NCBI RefSeq assembly: GCF_003700275.1 | Contig: NZ_RBRE01000042.1 | Location: forward strand, 149,794 to 213,793 | Length of the DNA: 64,000 nucleotides | Source of the DNA: Pseudomonas cichorii | Lineage (GTDB): Bacteria; Pseudomonadota; Gammaproteobacteria; Pseudomonadales; Pseudomonadaceae | Direction: 5' to 3' | Shown here: one piece after another, positions 15,714 to 25,144 of the stretch | Numbering within the stretch: the stretch's first letter is position 1 | Layout of the letters: each line of letters opens with the position of its first letter | Made by a program: the position numbers and the translations under genes | Notes under the pieces: generated by a model | Told to the model about the DNA's origin: nothing | Seen by the model: only the letters and a program-made list of their open reading frames with translations | The model's database searches: none

Positions 15714-16889
15714 ATGCCATCTGTTATTTCCACTGACGTCCTGATTGTCGGAGGGGGTGTTGCCGGTCTCTGGCTCAATGCCCGGTTACGTCGTCAAGGG
15801 TTCTCGACAGTCCTGGTAGAAAGCGCGAGCCTGGGTGGCGGGCAAAGCCTGAAGTCGCAGGGCATCATCCATGGCGGCGCCAAGTACGCGCTGCATGGCG
15901 CGCTGTCGGGTGCTTCCGAGGCGATTGCCGACATGCCGCGCCGCTGGCGTGAATCGCTCGATGGCACAGGCGAACTGGATCTGTCCGGCGTGCGCCTGCT
16001 GTCCGAGGCGCATTATCTGTGGTCGCCCGGCACCATCGCCGGCAACCTGACCAGCTTCTTCGCCAGCAAGGCGGTGCGTGGCCGCGTGGATCAGGTCAAG
16101 GGCGAGCAACTGCCGCCCGCCCTGCAAAATCCGAAATTCAAGGGCAAGGTGTATCGGCTGGCCGAACTGGTGGTCGACGTGCCGAGCCTGATCGAGCGCC
16201 TTGCCGAACTGGCGGGCGACAGCCTGCTCGCCGCCCGGCAGATCGAGCCATTGCACGAAAGTGGCGAACTGGTCGGTCTGCGCGTCGATGACCGCGAGAT
16301 CCGTGCCCAGCGCGTCGTACTCAGTGCGGGTTCAGGCAATGCCGAGCTGCTTGCCGCCCTGGGCGTTTCCCAACCGCAGATGCAACGCCGTCCTCTGCAT
16401 ATGGTGCTGGTCAAAGGCCCGACCCTGAAACCGCTGTTCGCCCACTGCCTGGGCGGCGGACCCAAGCCGCGGATTACCGTTACCACCCATCCGGCCGCCG
16501 ATGGCCAGTGGGTCTGGTATCTGGGTGGCGATCTTGCCGAAGCCGATGGCGTGGCTCGCGAGCCGGCAGCGCAGATCGCGGCGGCCAGAAAGGAACTGGA
16601 ATCGTTGCTGCCATGGGTCGATCTCGGCCAGGCTCAATGGGCAACCTTGCGGGTTGATCGGGCAGAACCGGCGCAATCGGGCCTGGTACGTCCGGACAAC
16701 GCATTCCTGGATGTCCAGCAACGGCTCATGGTCGGCTGGCCGACCAAACTGGCACTGGCGCCGGACTTCGCTGACCGGGTACTGGCCGCGCTGGCAAAAG
16801 ATGCTATCCAGCCAATACCCCAGCCATCCATGAGCGACCTGCCCAAACCGCCTCTGGCGATACCTGTCTGGGATCAACTGCTGCCATGA
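15714..16889 (+). CDS. FAD-dependent oxidoreductase (DAO family)
   Basis: The protein opens with an FAD-binding Rossmann motif, TDVLIVGGGVAGLWLNARLR, followed by LVESASLGGGQSLKSQGIIHGG, as in the D-amino-acid-oxidase / glycerol-3-phosphate-dehydrogenase superfamily. Later blocks ARRVVLSAGSGNAELL-like and MVGWPTKLALAPDF complete the fold. The substrate is not evident. I prefer the ATG at 15714 (GAGG five bases upstream); an in-frame GTG at 15708 is the alternative. Its stop overlaps the next gene's start (ATGA, 16886-16889), so it is translationally coupled with the aldo-keto reductase. That suggests a two-step redox pathway. The pair matches PA4991-PA4992 by position as I recall. Confidence 0.82.
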   Translation: MPSVISTDVLIVGGGVAGLWLNARLRRQGFSTVLVESASLGGGQSLKSQGIIHGGAKYALHGALSGASEAIADMPRRWRESLDGTGELDLSGVRLLSEAHYLWSPGTIAGNLTSFFASKAVRGRVDQVKGEQLPPALQNPKFKGKVYRLAELVVDVPSLIERLAELAGDSLLAARQIEPLHESGELVGLRVDDREIRAQRVVLSAGSGNAELLAALGVSQPQMQRRPLHMVLVKGPTLKPLFAHCLGGGPKPRITVTTHPAADGQWVWYLGGDLAEADGVAREPAAQIAAARKELESLLPWVDLGQAQWATLRVDRAEPAQSGLVRPDNAFLDVQQRLMVGWPTKLALAPDFADRVLAALAKDAIQPIPQPSMSDLPKPPLAIPVWDQLLP

Positions 16890-17701
16890 CCGTAAAGACC
16901 CTGCATGAACTGCATCGCCCTCTGGGCAGCACCGGCCTGAGCATTTCGCCTCTGGGGCTGGGCACCGTCAAACTGGGCCGCGATCAAGGCGTGAAGTATC
17001 CCAATGGCTTCACGATCCCCGACGATCAACAAGCGCAGATGCTGTTGAAGATGGCCCGCGACATGGGCATCAACCTGATCGACACTGCGCCAGCCTACGG
17101 CACCAGCGAAGAACGCCTCGGCCCGCTGTTGCGCGGCCAGCGTCAGGACTGGGTCATCGTCAGCAAGGTCGGGGAAGAATTCGAGAGCGGACAATCGCGC
17201 CACGACTTCAGTGCCGGGCACACGCGTCTGTCGGTGGAGCGCAGCCTGAAACGTCTTGAAACCGATTTCATCGACCTGGTTCTGGTGCATTCGGACGGCA
17301 ATGACCTGGCGATTCTCAACGACACAGACGTCTATCAGGCGCTTGCCGATCTGAAGCGCGAAGGCAAGATCCGCGGCTTCGGTTTTTCCGGCAAGACCGT
17401 CGAGGGAGGCCTGCTGGCATTGCGCGAAGGCGACTGTGCGATGGTCACCTACAATCTCAATGAGCAGGGTGAAAAACCGGTTCTGGACTACGCTGCGGCA
17501 CACGGCAAGGGAATTCTGGTGAAGAAAGCATTGGCCAGTGGTCACATATGCCTGAGCCCCGGTATCGATCCGGTGCAAGCCAGTTTCCAGTTGCTGTTTG
17601 AACATCCGGGTGTTGCCAGTGCTATTGTCGGGACCATCAATCCCCTGCATCTGGCCCACAACGTTGCCAGCGCAGCTGCTGTCATTCGCCGTCAAGCCTG
17701 A
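16886..17701 (+). CDS. Aldo/keto reductase
   Basis: A 271-residue TIM-barrel oxidoreductase. The NADPH-dependent AKR residues are recognisable: GLGTVKLG at the start, Asp and Tyr in LIDTAPAYGTSEERLG, Lys in VIVSKVG, and the fourth catalytic position at His in VLVHSDGND. The C-terminal GVASAIVGTINPLHL segment follows. It reduces an aldehyde or ketone whose identity cannot be told from sequence. It is shorter than typical ~310-330-residue AKRs but intact in all catalytic blocks. It overlaps the FAD oxidoreductase by four bases and is followed 36 bases later by the unknown gene at 17738, so the three may be one operon. Confidence 0.9.
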   Translation: MTVKTLHELHRPLGSTGLSISPLGLGTVKLGRDQGVKYPNGFTIPDDQQAQMLLKMARDMGINLIDTAPAYGTSEERLGPLLRGQRQDWVIVSKVGEEFESGQSRHDFSAGHTRLSVERSLKRLETDFIDLVLVHSDGNDLAILNDTDVYQALADLKREGKIRGFGFSGKTVEGGLLALREGDCAMVTYNLNEQGEKPVLDYAAAHGKGILVKKALASGHICLSPGIDPVQASFQLLFEHPGVASAIVGTINPLHLAHNVASAAAVIRRQA

Positions 17702-17737
17702 TGTAGGCGGCCGACCCCAACGCAAGAAGGAGCCGAT

Positions 17738-18700
17738 ATGCCGCGAACCCTGATCCGGAAAAACCCCAGCGACTTCAAGACCCTGCCGTTGTTCGTAGAA
17801 GCCACTCCAGACGGTCTGAGCTATCAGAGCGGAGGGATGCCGTTGAATTTCTCCCAGACCCTGCAGCGTCGGCGCAAGATCGAAGTGCCGGACAACGAGC
17901 GCTTCGCGACCGAGCTGGCCAATCTGGGCGTGTCGATACGGCTGACCCTGCATTGGCAGAATCGCGATTACTGGGTGCTGGTCAGGCAACGGCGGCAAGA
18001 CCGCGGCGATGTGGTGCTCAAGCTGATTTCCGGCTACGTGCCAGCTCACGAGCTTACCCTGCCCTTGCACACCGCCATTCAGGAAGTTGCCGAAGAGTGC
18101 CTGATCGAGACACCTCAAGGCTGGCTGAGCGGGCGCTTCAACGAAACCTGGCTGCCGGCGCCGTATGCGGCGGCGCTGCATTATCGCGAAGCCATGCCTT
18201 TTCGCCTGAGTTCGCTGTCAGGCGCGGCCAGACCGGTACGTTGCGGCAATATGCCGTTGATTGAACGTCCGCGGGCCTACGTGCATTTGCCGACGGCTTC
18301 ACTGCAACTGATTTACGACATGCGCCTGGAAATCCCCAAGGAGGCACGTCCGCTGAGCCTGTTCCACGTCGATGAGACGCTGGAAAAAGAGCAACTGGTC
18401 GCCCGCCTCAATCGCAGCAAGCCCGACCTGTATCTGATGCCCCTGGAAAACGGTGTGCCGCTGCCCGAGCTCTATACGCTCAAGCAGGACAAGCTGAGCC
18501 CGGTGAGCACGCGCGGGTTATATCTGGCAGAAAGCTTCGCCGCCCAGGATGGCTGGGTGGTGCGTGAAGAGCGGATACGCTGGAAAGACTGGCTGCGCCA
18601 GCAGGGCCTGACCGCGCCAGCAGGCAAGAGTGGTCTAAAGAACCTGACCGGCAAGGCCAGGGAACTGCTGCAGATGGCGCGCAAGAGCCTGAGCAAATAA
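17738..18700 (+). CDS. Unknown protein with a degenerate Nudix-like segment
   Basis: I do not recognise a named family for this 320-residue protein (it corresponds by position to PA4993). It has a good ribosome-binding site (AAGGAG) before ATG 17738. Around residues 98-123 the sequence GYVPAHELTLPLHTAIQEVA followed by EECLIE closely resembles a Nudix box (G-x5-E-...-REVxEExG). There are two extra residues between the first Glu and the helix, Gln in place of Arg, and Leu in place of the last Gly. The rest has no signal peptide or membrane segment and ends in a basic helix. It could be a diverged Nudix-fold protein, active or not. It follows the FAD/AKR pair and converges on hldE. Confidence 0.6.
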   Translation: MPRTLIRKNPSDFKTLPLFVEATPDGLSYQSGGMPLNFSQTLQRRRKIEVPDNERFATELANLGVSIRLTLHWQNRDYWVLVRQRRQDRGDVVLKLISGYVPAHELTLPLHTAIQEVAEECLIETPQGWLSGRFNETWLPAPYAAALHYREAMPFRLSSLSGAARPVRCGNMPLIERPRAYVHLPTASLQLIYDMRLEIPKEARPLSLFHVDETLEKEQLVARLNRSKPDLYLMPLENGVPLPELYTLKQDKLSPVSTRGLYLAESFAAQDGWVVREERIRWKDWLRQQGLTAPAGKSGLKNLTGKARELLQMARKSLSK

Positions 18701-18757
18701 CCCGTAGCAAATTCATTGGCTCTGTCTGCATCAAGTGTTGCAAGTCCGTCACCGGAC

Positions 18758-18813
18758 TGTGGGAGGCAGCTTGCTGGCGACTTCACCTTGTCGCCAGCAA
18801 GCTGCCTCCCACA
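18758..18813. repeat. Perfect 24-bp inverted repeat (second REP family), likely bidirectional terminator
   Basis: Arm 18758-18781 (beginning TGTGGGAGGCAGCTTGC) is the exact reverse complement of 18790-18813, with an eight-base loop TTCACCTT. The sequence is the TGTGGGAGGCAGCTTGCTGG type of Pseudomonas REP, unlike the GAGCGAATTCATTCG family elsewhere in the window. It lies between two convergent genes and would form a very stable hairpin in either transcript. Confidence 0.88.
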
Positions 18814-18865
18814 ACATTAACCGCGCTGTACCAGAGACACCACAACACTTAATTCGCTTGTACGA

Positions 18866-20287
18866 TCACTGCCCGCGGATCTTCTCGACAATCGCCGTGG
18901 TCGAGCTGTTTTCCACCAGGCCCAGCACCTTGACTTCGCCGCCATAAGCCTGGACGATTTCGGCACCGACTACCTGATCGATACCGTAATCACCGCCCTT
19001 GACCAGTACATCCGGCTTGACGTGGCGCAGCAGGTTTTCCGGGGTGCCTTCGGGGAAGCTGATCACCCAGTCCACAGCCCCCAGACCGGCCAGTACCGCC
19101 ATGCGTCGGTCAACGCTGTTGATCGGGCGCCCTGGCCCCTTGAGACGGCTGACGGAGGCATCGTCATTGATTGCCACGATCAGTCGGTCACCCTGGGCTC
19201 GGGCCTGTTCCAGATAGGTCACGTGGCCTGCATGCAGGATGTCGAAGCATCCATTGGTGAACACGATCCTTTCCTGATGGGCACGGGCGTCATCGATGGC
19301 CAGCAGCAGTTGCTCCAGGCCCAGAACGCCACGCTCGGAACCTTCTTCACGCTGGATGGCACGGCGCAACTCCGGGGCGCTGATCGCCGCGGTCCCCAGC
19401 TTGCCGACCACAATGCCGGCAGCCAGATTCGCCAGCGCCACCGCATGGGGCAGTTCCTCGCCAGCCGCAATAGCCGCCGCCAGAGTGGAGATGACCGTAT
19501 CGCCAGCACCGGTCACGTCGAACACTTCACGGGCACGGGCAGGCAGATGCAAGGCAGGCTGCTCCGGACGCAACAGGGTCATGCCGTGTTCGCCACGGGT
19601 GACCAGCAATGCACCCAGCTCCAGCTCGTGCATCAGTTTCGCGCCCTTGGCGACCAGATCGCTCTCATCGACACAATGGCCGACGATGGCTTCAAACTCG
19701 CTCAGGTTCGGGGTAATCAGGCTCGCGCCACGATAGATGGCGAAGTCCTTGCCCTTCGGATCGGCCAGCACCGGAATGCCGCGTTCACGGGCGGCATTGA
19801 TCAGCACCTGATGGTTTTTCAGGGCGCCTTTGCCGTAATCGGAAAGTACCAGCACCTTGATGCCGTCGAGCAGGTTGTCGACTTCCACGCCCAGAGCGAG
19901 GGAATCCGTCATGAACGGTTCTTCAAAGTCGATACGCAGCAATTGCTGGTGGCGACTCATGACCCGCAACTTGACGATGGTCGGCTGATGGGCGATGCGC
20001 TGGAAATGCGCACGCACCCCGGCAGCTTTCAGGCTGTTGGTCAGACTGTCGGCGGCCTCGTCTTCACCGGTCACGCCAACCAGCGCAGCCGGGGCGCCGA
20101 GAGCGGCGATGTTCAGCGCGACGTTTGCCGCACCACCGGGACGATCCTCGATCTGGTCGACCTTAACCACCGGCACCGGTGCCTCGGGAGAAATCCGTGA
20201 GGTACCGCCATGCCAGTAACGGTCGAGCATGACGTCACCGACCACAAGGACAGGCGCTTGATCGAAACGCGGCATGGACAACTTCAT
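18866..20287 (-). CDS. hldE: Bifunctional heptose-7-phosphate kinase / heptose-1-phosphate adenylyltransferase
   Basis: HldE makes the ADP-heptose precursor that WaaC and WaaF add to the LPS inner core. The 473-residue protein has the N-terminal ribokinase-fold kinase (VLVVGDVMLDRYWHG, EDRPGGAANVALN, and DVTGAGDTVIST with the catalytic Asp). A C-terminal nucleotidyltransferase follows (IVFTNGCFDILHAGHVTYLE and the LKGPGRPIN segment), so both halves are intact. The ATG at 20287 has CGGAG upstream. It lies 68 bases after the PIG-L gene on the same strand and could be read with the msbA group or from its own promoter. Confidence 0.96.
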   Translation of the reverse strand: MKLSMPRFDQAPVLVVGDVMLDRYWHGGTSRISPEAPVPVVKVDQIEDRPGGAANVALNIAALGAPAALVGVTGEDEAADSLTNSLKAAGVRAHFQRIAHQPTIVKLRVMSRHQQLLRIDFEEPFMTDSLALGVEVDNLLDGIKVLVLSDYGKGALKNHQVLINAARERGIPVLADPKGKDFAIYRGASLITPNLSEFEAIVGHCVDESDLVAKGAKLMHELELGALLVTRGEHGMTLLRPEQPALHLPARAREVFDVTGAGDTVISTLAAAIAAGEELPHAVALANLAAGIVVGKLGTAAISAPELRRAIQREEGSERGVLGLEQLLLAIDDARAHQERIVFTNGCFDILHAGHVTYLEQARAQGDRLIVAINDDASVSRLKGPGRPINSVDRRMAVLAGLGAVDWVISFPEGTPENLLRHVKPDVLVKGGDYGIDQVVGAEIVQAYGGEVKVLGLVENSSTTAIVEKIRGQ

Positions 20288-20355
20288 GGAAACTCCGAAG
20301 ACAAAAAACGACGCGGATCATAACATAGCCAATTTGGCTCAAGACGCTAACGCAG

Positions 20356-21783
20356 TTATACCTTTTCAGCAGCAGAACGAGGCTTGACGTCCTGCACCCA
20401 GAACAACTCGTGACGCCGTACGGCCTTGCGGAAAAACTCGCTCTCCCCCGTATCGGGCCAGCTCCGGCCTGCCAGCAGACGCTGGATCCAGCGCCGAACC
20501 TGCTTCTTGAAAGGCTGCGGCCCCTGCAGGTCGTGCTGCATGGCCAGGGCCATTGCCTTGTCAATGCGCTGGGCATCATTCAAGAAAAGGCTACAGACCG
20601 GTAACGGCTTCATCGGGACAGTCGCCGGTGGCAAGGCAACACCATAGCCTGCCGGGCCCATGGGCCAGCGATCATTGTCATGCAAATGATTGGCGTACAA
20701 CAGCAAGGTACCGGGGCGCCATTCACTCAACTCGATAGCCTGCAACAACGCCTCGGTCGCCGCGACATGATCACGATGAGGATCCAGCTCCAGATGCGGC
20801 GTGACAACTACTTGCGGTCTGAAATGTTCCAGAACCCGCACAATGTCATCCACCAGATTCTTCCAGGTAGGAAGACCATCGGCCTCGGAAGGCAGGGCAA
20901 AGGCTGAAGCCCGGCGCCAGCTACGAATATCGCTCTCGCCGGACTCACGGGAGCCGAACGGTTGCGCTGGCTGCTCCTGCATTTCGGCAAGACGCAAACA
21001 GTAATAGCCCAGTTGCACGCAATGACTTTGTGCCACACCGCCCCACAAGGGCACTGCCAGACTGTCCCAGGTCCGCAAGCGGCCCTTGAGCACAGCAGCC
21101 TGCGTGGAATCCAGACCCAGGCGACGATAGTTTTCGGCTTCGATCTCACCTTGAGTCACAGTCATGATTGCCGCATCGGCTGCGCGACTGTAAAGACCGA
21201 AAGCAGCCAGCTCGGCATCGTCGGCATGCGGTGCCAGCACCAGCAGAGATTGCGCGCTGTAGTCGGGATTGTGCATCGCATACAGCGTAAAAGAACCCAA
21301 CGCCTTGCAGCGTCGCGATACAAGAGACAGCTCGCCTTGCAGCAATGCCGCTTCCTGGCCGGACAGGTTCAGGTAGCGCCGGCCTGCAACCCCACGCTCA
21401 AAGTCCTGACGATCGTTACCCAGCAGCACATAAGGATCAAGCCAGCGTCCCAGCCAGGTGGCCTTCAGGCGAACCGCCAGAATCAGCGTGTCGCTGCCTG
21501 ACAGTGAGGCTCCGGCATCCAGCTCCAGCCGGTCATTGCGCAGCCTGACGTCAAAGGTTCGGGCACTGTCAGGAAAGTCGTAGCGATAGTCGCTGTCAGG
21601 TTCGTAGAACAGGTGATCTGCAAACCAGGCTTCGTGAGCCACCCACGCCAGAACGGCGAGCACCGGTGGCAGCCACCACGCGACAAGAACCCCCGCCAGC
21701 ACCAGCACACTCAGCACCAGAACGGCCGAGTAACGTTTGCGCCGCCGGTGGCGTTTCAGCAACTCGTCCTTACGTCCACTCAT
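20356..21783 (-). CDS. Membrane-anchored PIG-L family deacetylase (DnpA-like)
   Basis: From the ATG at 21783 (AAAGGAGGG upstream, a strong ribosome-binding site) the 475-residue protein has a very basic start (KRHRRRKRY) and one long hydrophobic stretch (about residues 19-48). The PIG-L metal-binding motif LVLAPHADDAELAAFG lies near residue 180, and a second site reads VVVTPHLELDPHRDHVAATE. PIG-L enzymes remove acetyl groups from N-acetylated sugars. The gene matches by position and architecture DnpA (PA5002) of P. aeruginosa, reported to influence antibiotic persistence; the sugar substrate is unproven. The open frame reaches 21897, but that part overlaps mig-14. It is 13 bases downstream of mig-14 in the msbA operon. 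Confidence 0.82.
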   Translation of the reverse strand: MSGRKDELLKRHRRRKRYSAVLVLSVLVLAGVLVAWWLPPVLAVLAWVAHEAWFADHLFYEPDSDYRYDFPDSARTFDVRLRNDRLELDAGASLSGSDTLILAVRLKATWLGRWLDPYVLLGNDRQDFERGVAGRRYLNLSGQEAALLQGELSLVSRRCKALGSFTLYAMHNPDYSAQSLLVLAPHADDAELAAFGLYSRAADAAIMTVTQGEIEAENYRRLGLDSTQAAVLKGRLRTWDSLAVPLWGGVAQSHCVQLGYYCLRLAEMQEQPAQPFGSRESGESDIRSWRRASAFALPSEADGLPTWKNLVDDIVRVLEHFRPQVVVTPHLELDPHRDHVAATEALLQAIELSEWRPGTLLLYANHLHDNDRWPMGPAGYGVALPPATVPMKPLPVCSLFLNDAQRIDKAMALAMQHDLQGPQPFKKQVRRWIQRLLAGRSWPDTGESEFFRKAVRRHELFWVQDVKPRSAAEKV

Positions 21784-21796
21784 GGCAGCCCTCCTT

Positions 21797-22696
21797 TCAA
21801 ATCTGATAGACCGGGTGCGTGTTACACCAGCGGGTCTTGTATTCCCGGTCTGCGCGACCAAACGAATAACGCAAGGGCTTGCCCACAGAGTTGGCATATT
21901 CCCATTGCGTCTGGGTATTCACGAAACTCAGGACACTGCCCGGGCTCAGCTCGTTGAACTGCGGATCGACACCACCATTCACATATTCAAGGCTCACCCA
22001 TTCAGGTGCCTCGGCGCGGTACAGCACCTGGATGGCGGCAGGCCGATCGGCCACATATATAACCGAACCGGTCATGAATTCCCGCAACAGCGAAAACACC
22101 TCGACCAGATGCGCCTTGCCCGGCACATCAAAACCCCATCGCTTGTGAAACAGGTCGGCGTAGATGGCTGCCTGCTCTTCGGAGGTCAACTCGCTCATTG
22201 GCCGGATCAGGCCTCCGGCTTCCTCCAGCAGGCGCTGCTCGCGACGCTGGTTATAACGAAACTTCTTGCTGTACTCCTCCGGGCGGCGGGCCAGCGCCAA
22301 CCCTTCGGACTGAATGCGCAGGTTGCCGATGCTGTCCTTGACGAGCTCCGAGACGTAGCGCATGCGATGGCGCACTTGCACCGGGCAGTCTTTGGCCACC
22401 GGCAGAATGATCTCGGAATTACCCAGGTCATACATGCCACGCACACCCTGGCGCTTGGCGGCATCACGCGAAAGGGCAATATGACGGCCCCATGCAGGCA
22501 ACCCGGCGACCAGTTGCCCATCACGCACGACACCCAGATAACGCACGGGAATACCGACCAGCGAAGACAATCGTTCTATGACCTGCGGGTGGGTGGCAAA
22601 ACTGCCACCATAGCGCTCCCAGACCTGGGCGTACTCACCTGCTTCAATAGGGGTCCAGCCGCGTTCACGCCAACTGCGCAAATACCCGAGAATCAA
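21797..22696 (-). CDS. Mig-14-like antimicrobial peptide resistance protein
   Basis: A 299-residue protein of the Mig-14 / GNAT-like acyltransferase type. Family features are the start FLGYLRSWRERG-like MILGYLRSWRERGWTPIE, LARRPEEYSKKFRYNQRREQ, DLFHKRWGFDVPGKAH and the end PLRYSFGRADREYKTRWCNT. Mig-14 of Salmonella is an inner-membrane-associated protein needed for resistance to cationic antimicrobial peptides. Pseudomonas homologues lie in the LPS core region, which fits a role in modifying the envelope. The start is TTG (22696) with GGAGG upstream, overlapping the msbA stop as TTGA, so it is translationally coupled to the lipid A flippase. Confidence 0.8.
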   Translation of the reverse strand: MILGYLRSWRERGWTPIEAGEYAQVWERYGGSFATHPQVIERLSSLVGIPVRYLGVVRDGQLVAGLPAWGRHIALSRDAAKRQGVRGMYDLGNSEIILPVAKDCPVQVRHRMRYVSELVKDSIGNLRIQSEGLALARRPEEYSKKFRYNQRREQRLLEEAGGLIRPMSELTSEEQAAIYADLFHKRWGFDVPGKAHLVEVFSLLREFMTGSVIYVADRPAAIQVLYRAEAPEWVSLEYVNGGVDPQFNELSPGSVLSFVNTQTQWEYANSVGKPLRYSFGRADREYKTRWCNTHPVYQI

Positions 22697-24480
22697 ATGG
22701 CGCCTCCTGTAACGCCGTGGCTTTCTTCCTTGAAATCCTTCTCGTGAAGACGTGCGTAGTAACCGTTGAAAGCCAGCAACTCCTGATGGGTGCCACGCTC
22801 GACAATCTGCCCACGGTCCATGACCAGGATCAGGTCAGCCTTTTCGATGGTCGTCAGGCGGTGAGCGATCACCAGCGTCGTGCGCCCCTTGATCACTTCA
22901 TCGAGTGCCGCCTGGATATGACGCTCGGACTCGGTATCGAGTGCCGAGGTCGCCTCATCGAGGATCAGCAGCGGCGCATTTTTAAGCAACGCACGAGCAA
23001 TAGCCAAACGCTGGCGCTGGCCACCGGAAAGCAGGACACCGTTCTCGCCCACCAGCGTGTCGTAGCCCTGGGGCATCTTGACGATGAACTCGTCGGCATA
23101 AGCGGCTTCGGCGGCCTTTTTGACATCTTCGTCCGGCGCGCCGGCAAGGTCACCGTAGGCGATGTTGTTGGTGACGGTATCGTTGAACAGCGTTACCTGC
23201 TGATTCACCAGGGCGATGTGCTGGCGCAGGTTATTCAGCTTGTATTCTTCTACATCGACGCCATCGAGCAGGATCTGCCCATTGCTGTGATGGTAGAAAC
23301 GCGGAATCAGGTTGGCCAGCGTGGACTTCCCGCTACCCGAGCGGCCCACCAGCGCGACCATCTGCCCCGGCTCGGCGACAAAGGAAATGTCATTGAGCAC
23401 AGGCGTGTCGACATTACCGTAAGAGAACGTCAGGTTGCGCACTTCCAGGCGACCGGAAACCTGATCACGCTCACAGGTACCGCTGTCCAGCTCAGGTATC
23501 TCATCGAGCTGTTCAAAAATGTTTTCAGCAGCAGCAAGACCTTTCTGAATGGTCGCACTGACTTCCGAAAGCTGACGAATCGGCTTTGGCAGCAGGCCGG
23601 CAGCCGTGATGTAGGCGATCAGTTCGCCAGCCGATGCATCACCACGCATGTACAGCACCAGGTACATCAGCACTGCCATTGCCACGTAAATCACCAGTTG
23701 CAGCATAGGCGTGTAGATCGACTGGGTGCGAGTCATGCCGAGGCTGCGATTCATGTTGCTGGCGCTGGCATCGTGAAAACGCTGTTTCTCGTAGGTTTCA
23801 CCACCAAAACTGCGCACGACCCGATAGCCCTGGATCGCCTCGGAAGCAACGTGGGTAACATCGCCCATGGCTTCCTGGATCTTCTTGCTTTGCTTGCGGA
23901 ATTTCTTGCTGGCGCTGCTCACCATGAGCGCAATGATCGGCAGGATGGCCAGCATCACCAGGGTCATTTTCCAGTTGCTGTACAACAGGTAAGCGATCAG
24001 GAATACGACTGTCAGACCTTCCCGGATCACGACCTTGATTGCATCGGTAGCCGCGCCGGTAACCATGGTCACGTTGTAGGTAATACGCGAAATCAAGTGA
24101 CCCGAGTTATGGTTGTCGAAGTAAGGATTGGGCAGGCTCAGCAAGTTATCGAACAGCGAACAGCGCAGGTCATGAACAACCCCGCGAGCCACTTTGGCCA
24201 GGTAATAGTTACCCAAAAATGAGCCTATGCCTTGGTAGACTGCAATGAGTACAATCAGCAGCGGCACCCCGAGGATCAGGGAAACACCCAGAAACTTGGC
24301 ACCGTCCGGTTCCTGCAAGGCGTTGAGAAAGTGCTTGAGCATGTCGGCCAACATGGGCTGACTGGAGGCGAACAAAAGAAAGCCAACGATACTTACGGCA
24401 AACGCTCTCCAGTAGGGAACGACGTATTTCAACAATCTCAGATAGATTTTCATACTTGACTGCTGGGTAGAATTGGCCAT
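22693..24480 (-). CDS. msbA: Lipid A export ATP-binding/permease protein MsbA
   Basis: MsbA flips lipid A-core across the inner membrane. The 595-residue half-transporter has six N-terminal membrane helices. Its ATPase has Walker A GRSGSGKST (near residue 380), signature LSGGQRQRLAIARA, Walker B LLILDEATSALD and the H-loop VIAHRLTTI. I prefer the ATG at 24480 (MANSTQQSSMKIYLRLLKY); an ATG at 24498 would add six residues. Its stop overlaps mig-14. The start is only 33 bases from the divergent kinase-like gene at 24514, so the two promoters must overlap or lie inside the opposite gene. Confidence 0.96.
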   Translation of the reverse strand: MANSTQQSSMKIYLRLLKYVVPYWRAFAVSIVGFLLFASSQPMLADMLKHFLNALQEPDGAKFLGVSLILGVPLLIVLIAVYQGIGSFLGNYYLAKVARGVVHDLRCSLFDNLLSLPNPYFDNHNSGHLISRITYNVTMVTGAATDAIKVVIREGLTVVFLIAYLLYSNWKMTLVMLAILPIIALMVSSASKKFRKQSKKIQEAMGDVTHVASEAIQGYRVVRSFGGETYEKQRFHDASASNMNRSLGMTRTQSIYTPMLQLVIYVAMAVLMYLVLYMRGDASAGELIAYITAAGLLPKPIRQLSEVSATIQKGLAAAENIFEQLDEIPELDSGTCERDQVSGRLEVRNLTFSYGNVDTPVLNDISFVAEPGQMVALVGRSGSGKSTLANLIPRFYHHSNGQILLDGVDVEEYKLNNLRQHIALVNQQVTLFNDTVTNNIAYGDLAGAPDEDVKKAAEAAYADEFIVKMPQGYDTLVGENGVLLSGGQRQRLAIARALLKNAPLLILDEATSALDTESERHIQAALDEVIKGRTTLVIAHRLTTIEKADLILVMDRGQIVERGTHQELLAFNGYYARLHEKDFKEESHGVTGGAI

Positions 24481-24513
24481 TAACGCGCCCCGTACCATTC
24501 AAAAGAGAGACAG

Positions 24514-25131
24514 ATGCGCATTGTAACAGCGAACCAAATGCAAGATTGGCTAACCGAAGGGACCGTACTGGAAAAAGACAGCCATGGCCCCAAGGTCATC
24601 AGCCTTGCCAGCGGTGAGCTATTGAAGATTTTTCGCAGCAGACGCCATCCGCTTCTGGTTCGCCTGAACCCCGATGCACAGCGCTTTTACCAGCAGAGCT
24701 GTCGCCTGCGCGAGCGCGGCATCAGCACTCCGCAGGTCAATGATTATTTCTGGGTGGAGCCTGCAAAAGGCATCAGCGCATGCCTCTATCAACCCTTGCC
24801 CGGCATGCCTCTGGACTCACTCTACAAGCAGTCGCTTGAAGCATTCACCAGCCTGTTGCCGGAGCTTGCGCGCTACATTCACTCCCTGCATCAACGCGGC
24901 ATCTACTTCCGCTCGCTGCATCTTGGCAACGTACTGCGCACACCGGATCAGGGCTTCGGGCTGATCGACTTCCTTGATACCCGCTTCAAGCGCAAGCCGC
25001 TTAACAAGTCGATGGTGAGACGCAACTTCCAGCATCTGCAGAATTACCTGCGCCGCAGCAGGATTACCGACTTCCCGTGGGACGAACTCATGCGTTGCTA
25101 TGATTTGGCAGTAAAGGATGCAGCCGCCTGA
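24514..25131 (+). CDS. LPS-core kinase-like protein (PA4998 type)
   Basis: The 205-residue protein has a reduced protein-kinase/RIO-like fold: a lysine in GELLKIFRSRRHP, the catalytic-loop block RGIYFRSLHLGNVLRT (H-x-G-N in place of H-x-D-N) and a metal-binding FGLIDFLDTRF. The missing Asp in the catalytic loop makes phosphotransfer uncertain. Homologues are often annotated as toluene-tolerance or LPS kinases of the InaA/WaaP group. It stands alone on the plus strand within the LPS region, 33 bases from msbA and converging with the glycosyltransferase at 25145. A role in core modification is likely from position only. Confidence 0.72.
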   Translation: MRIVTANQMQDWLTEGTVLEKDSHGPKVISLASGELLKIFRSRRHPLLVRLNPDAQRFYQQSCRLRERGISTPQVNDYFWVEPAKGISACLYQPLPGMPLDSLYKQSLEAFTSLLPELARYIHSLHQRGIYFRSLHLGNVLRTPDQGFGLIDFLDTRFKRKPLNKSMVRRNFQHLQNYLRRSRITDFPWDELMRCYDLAVKDAAA

Positions 25132-25144
25132 GATGGCAGGGCGA

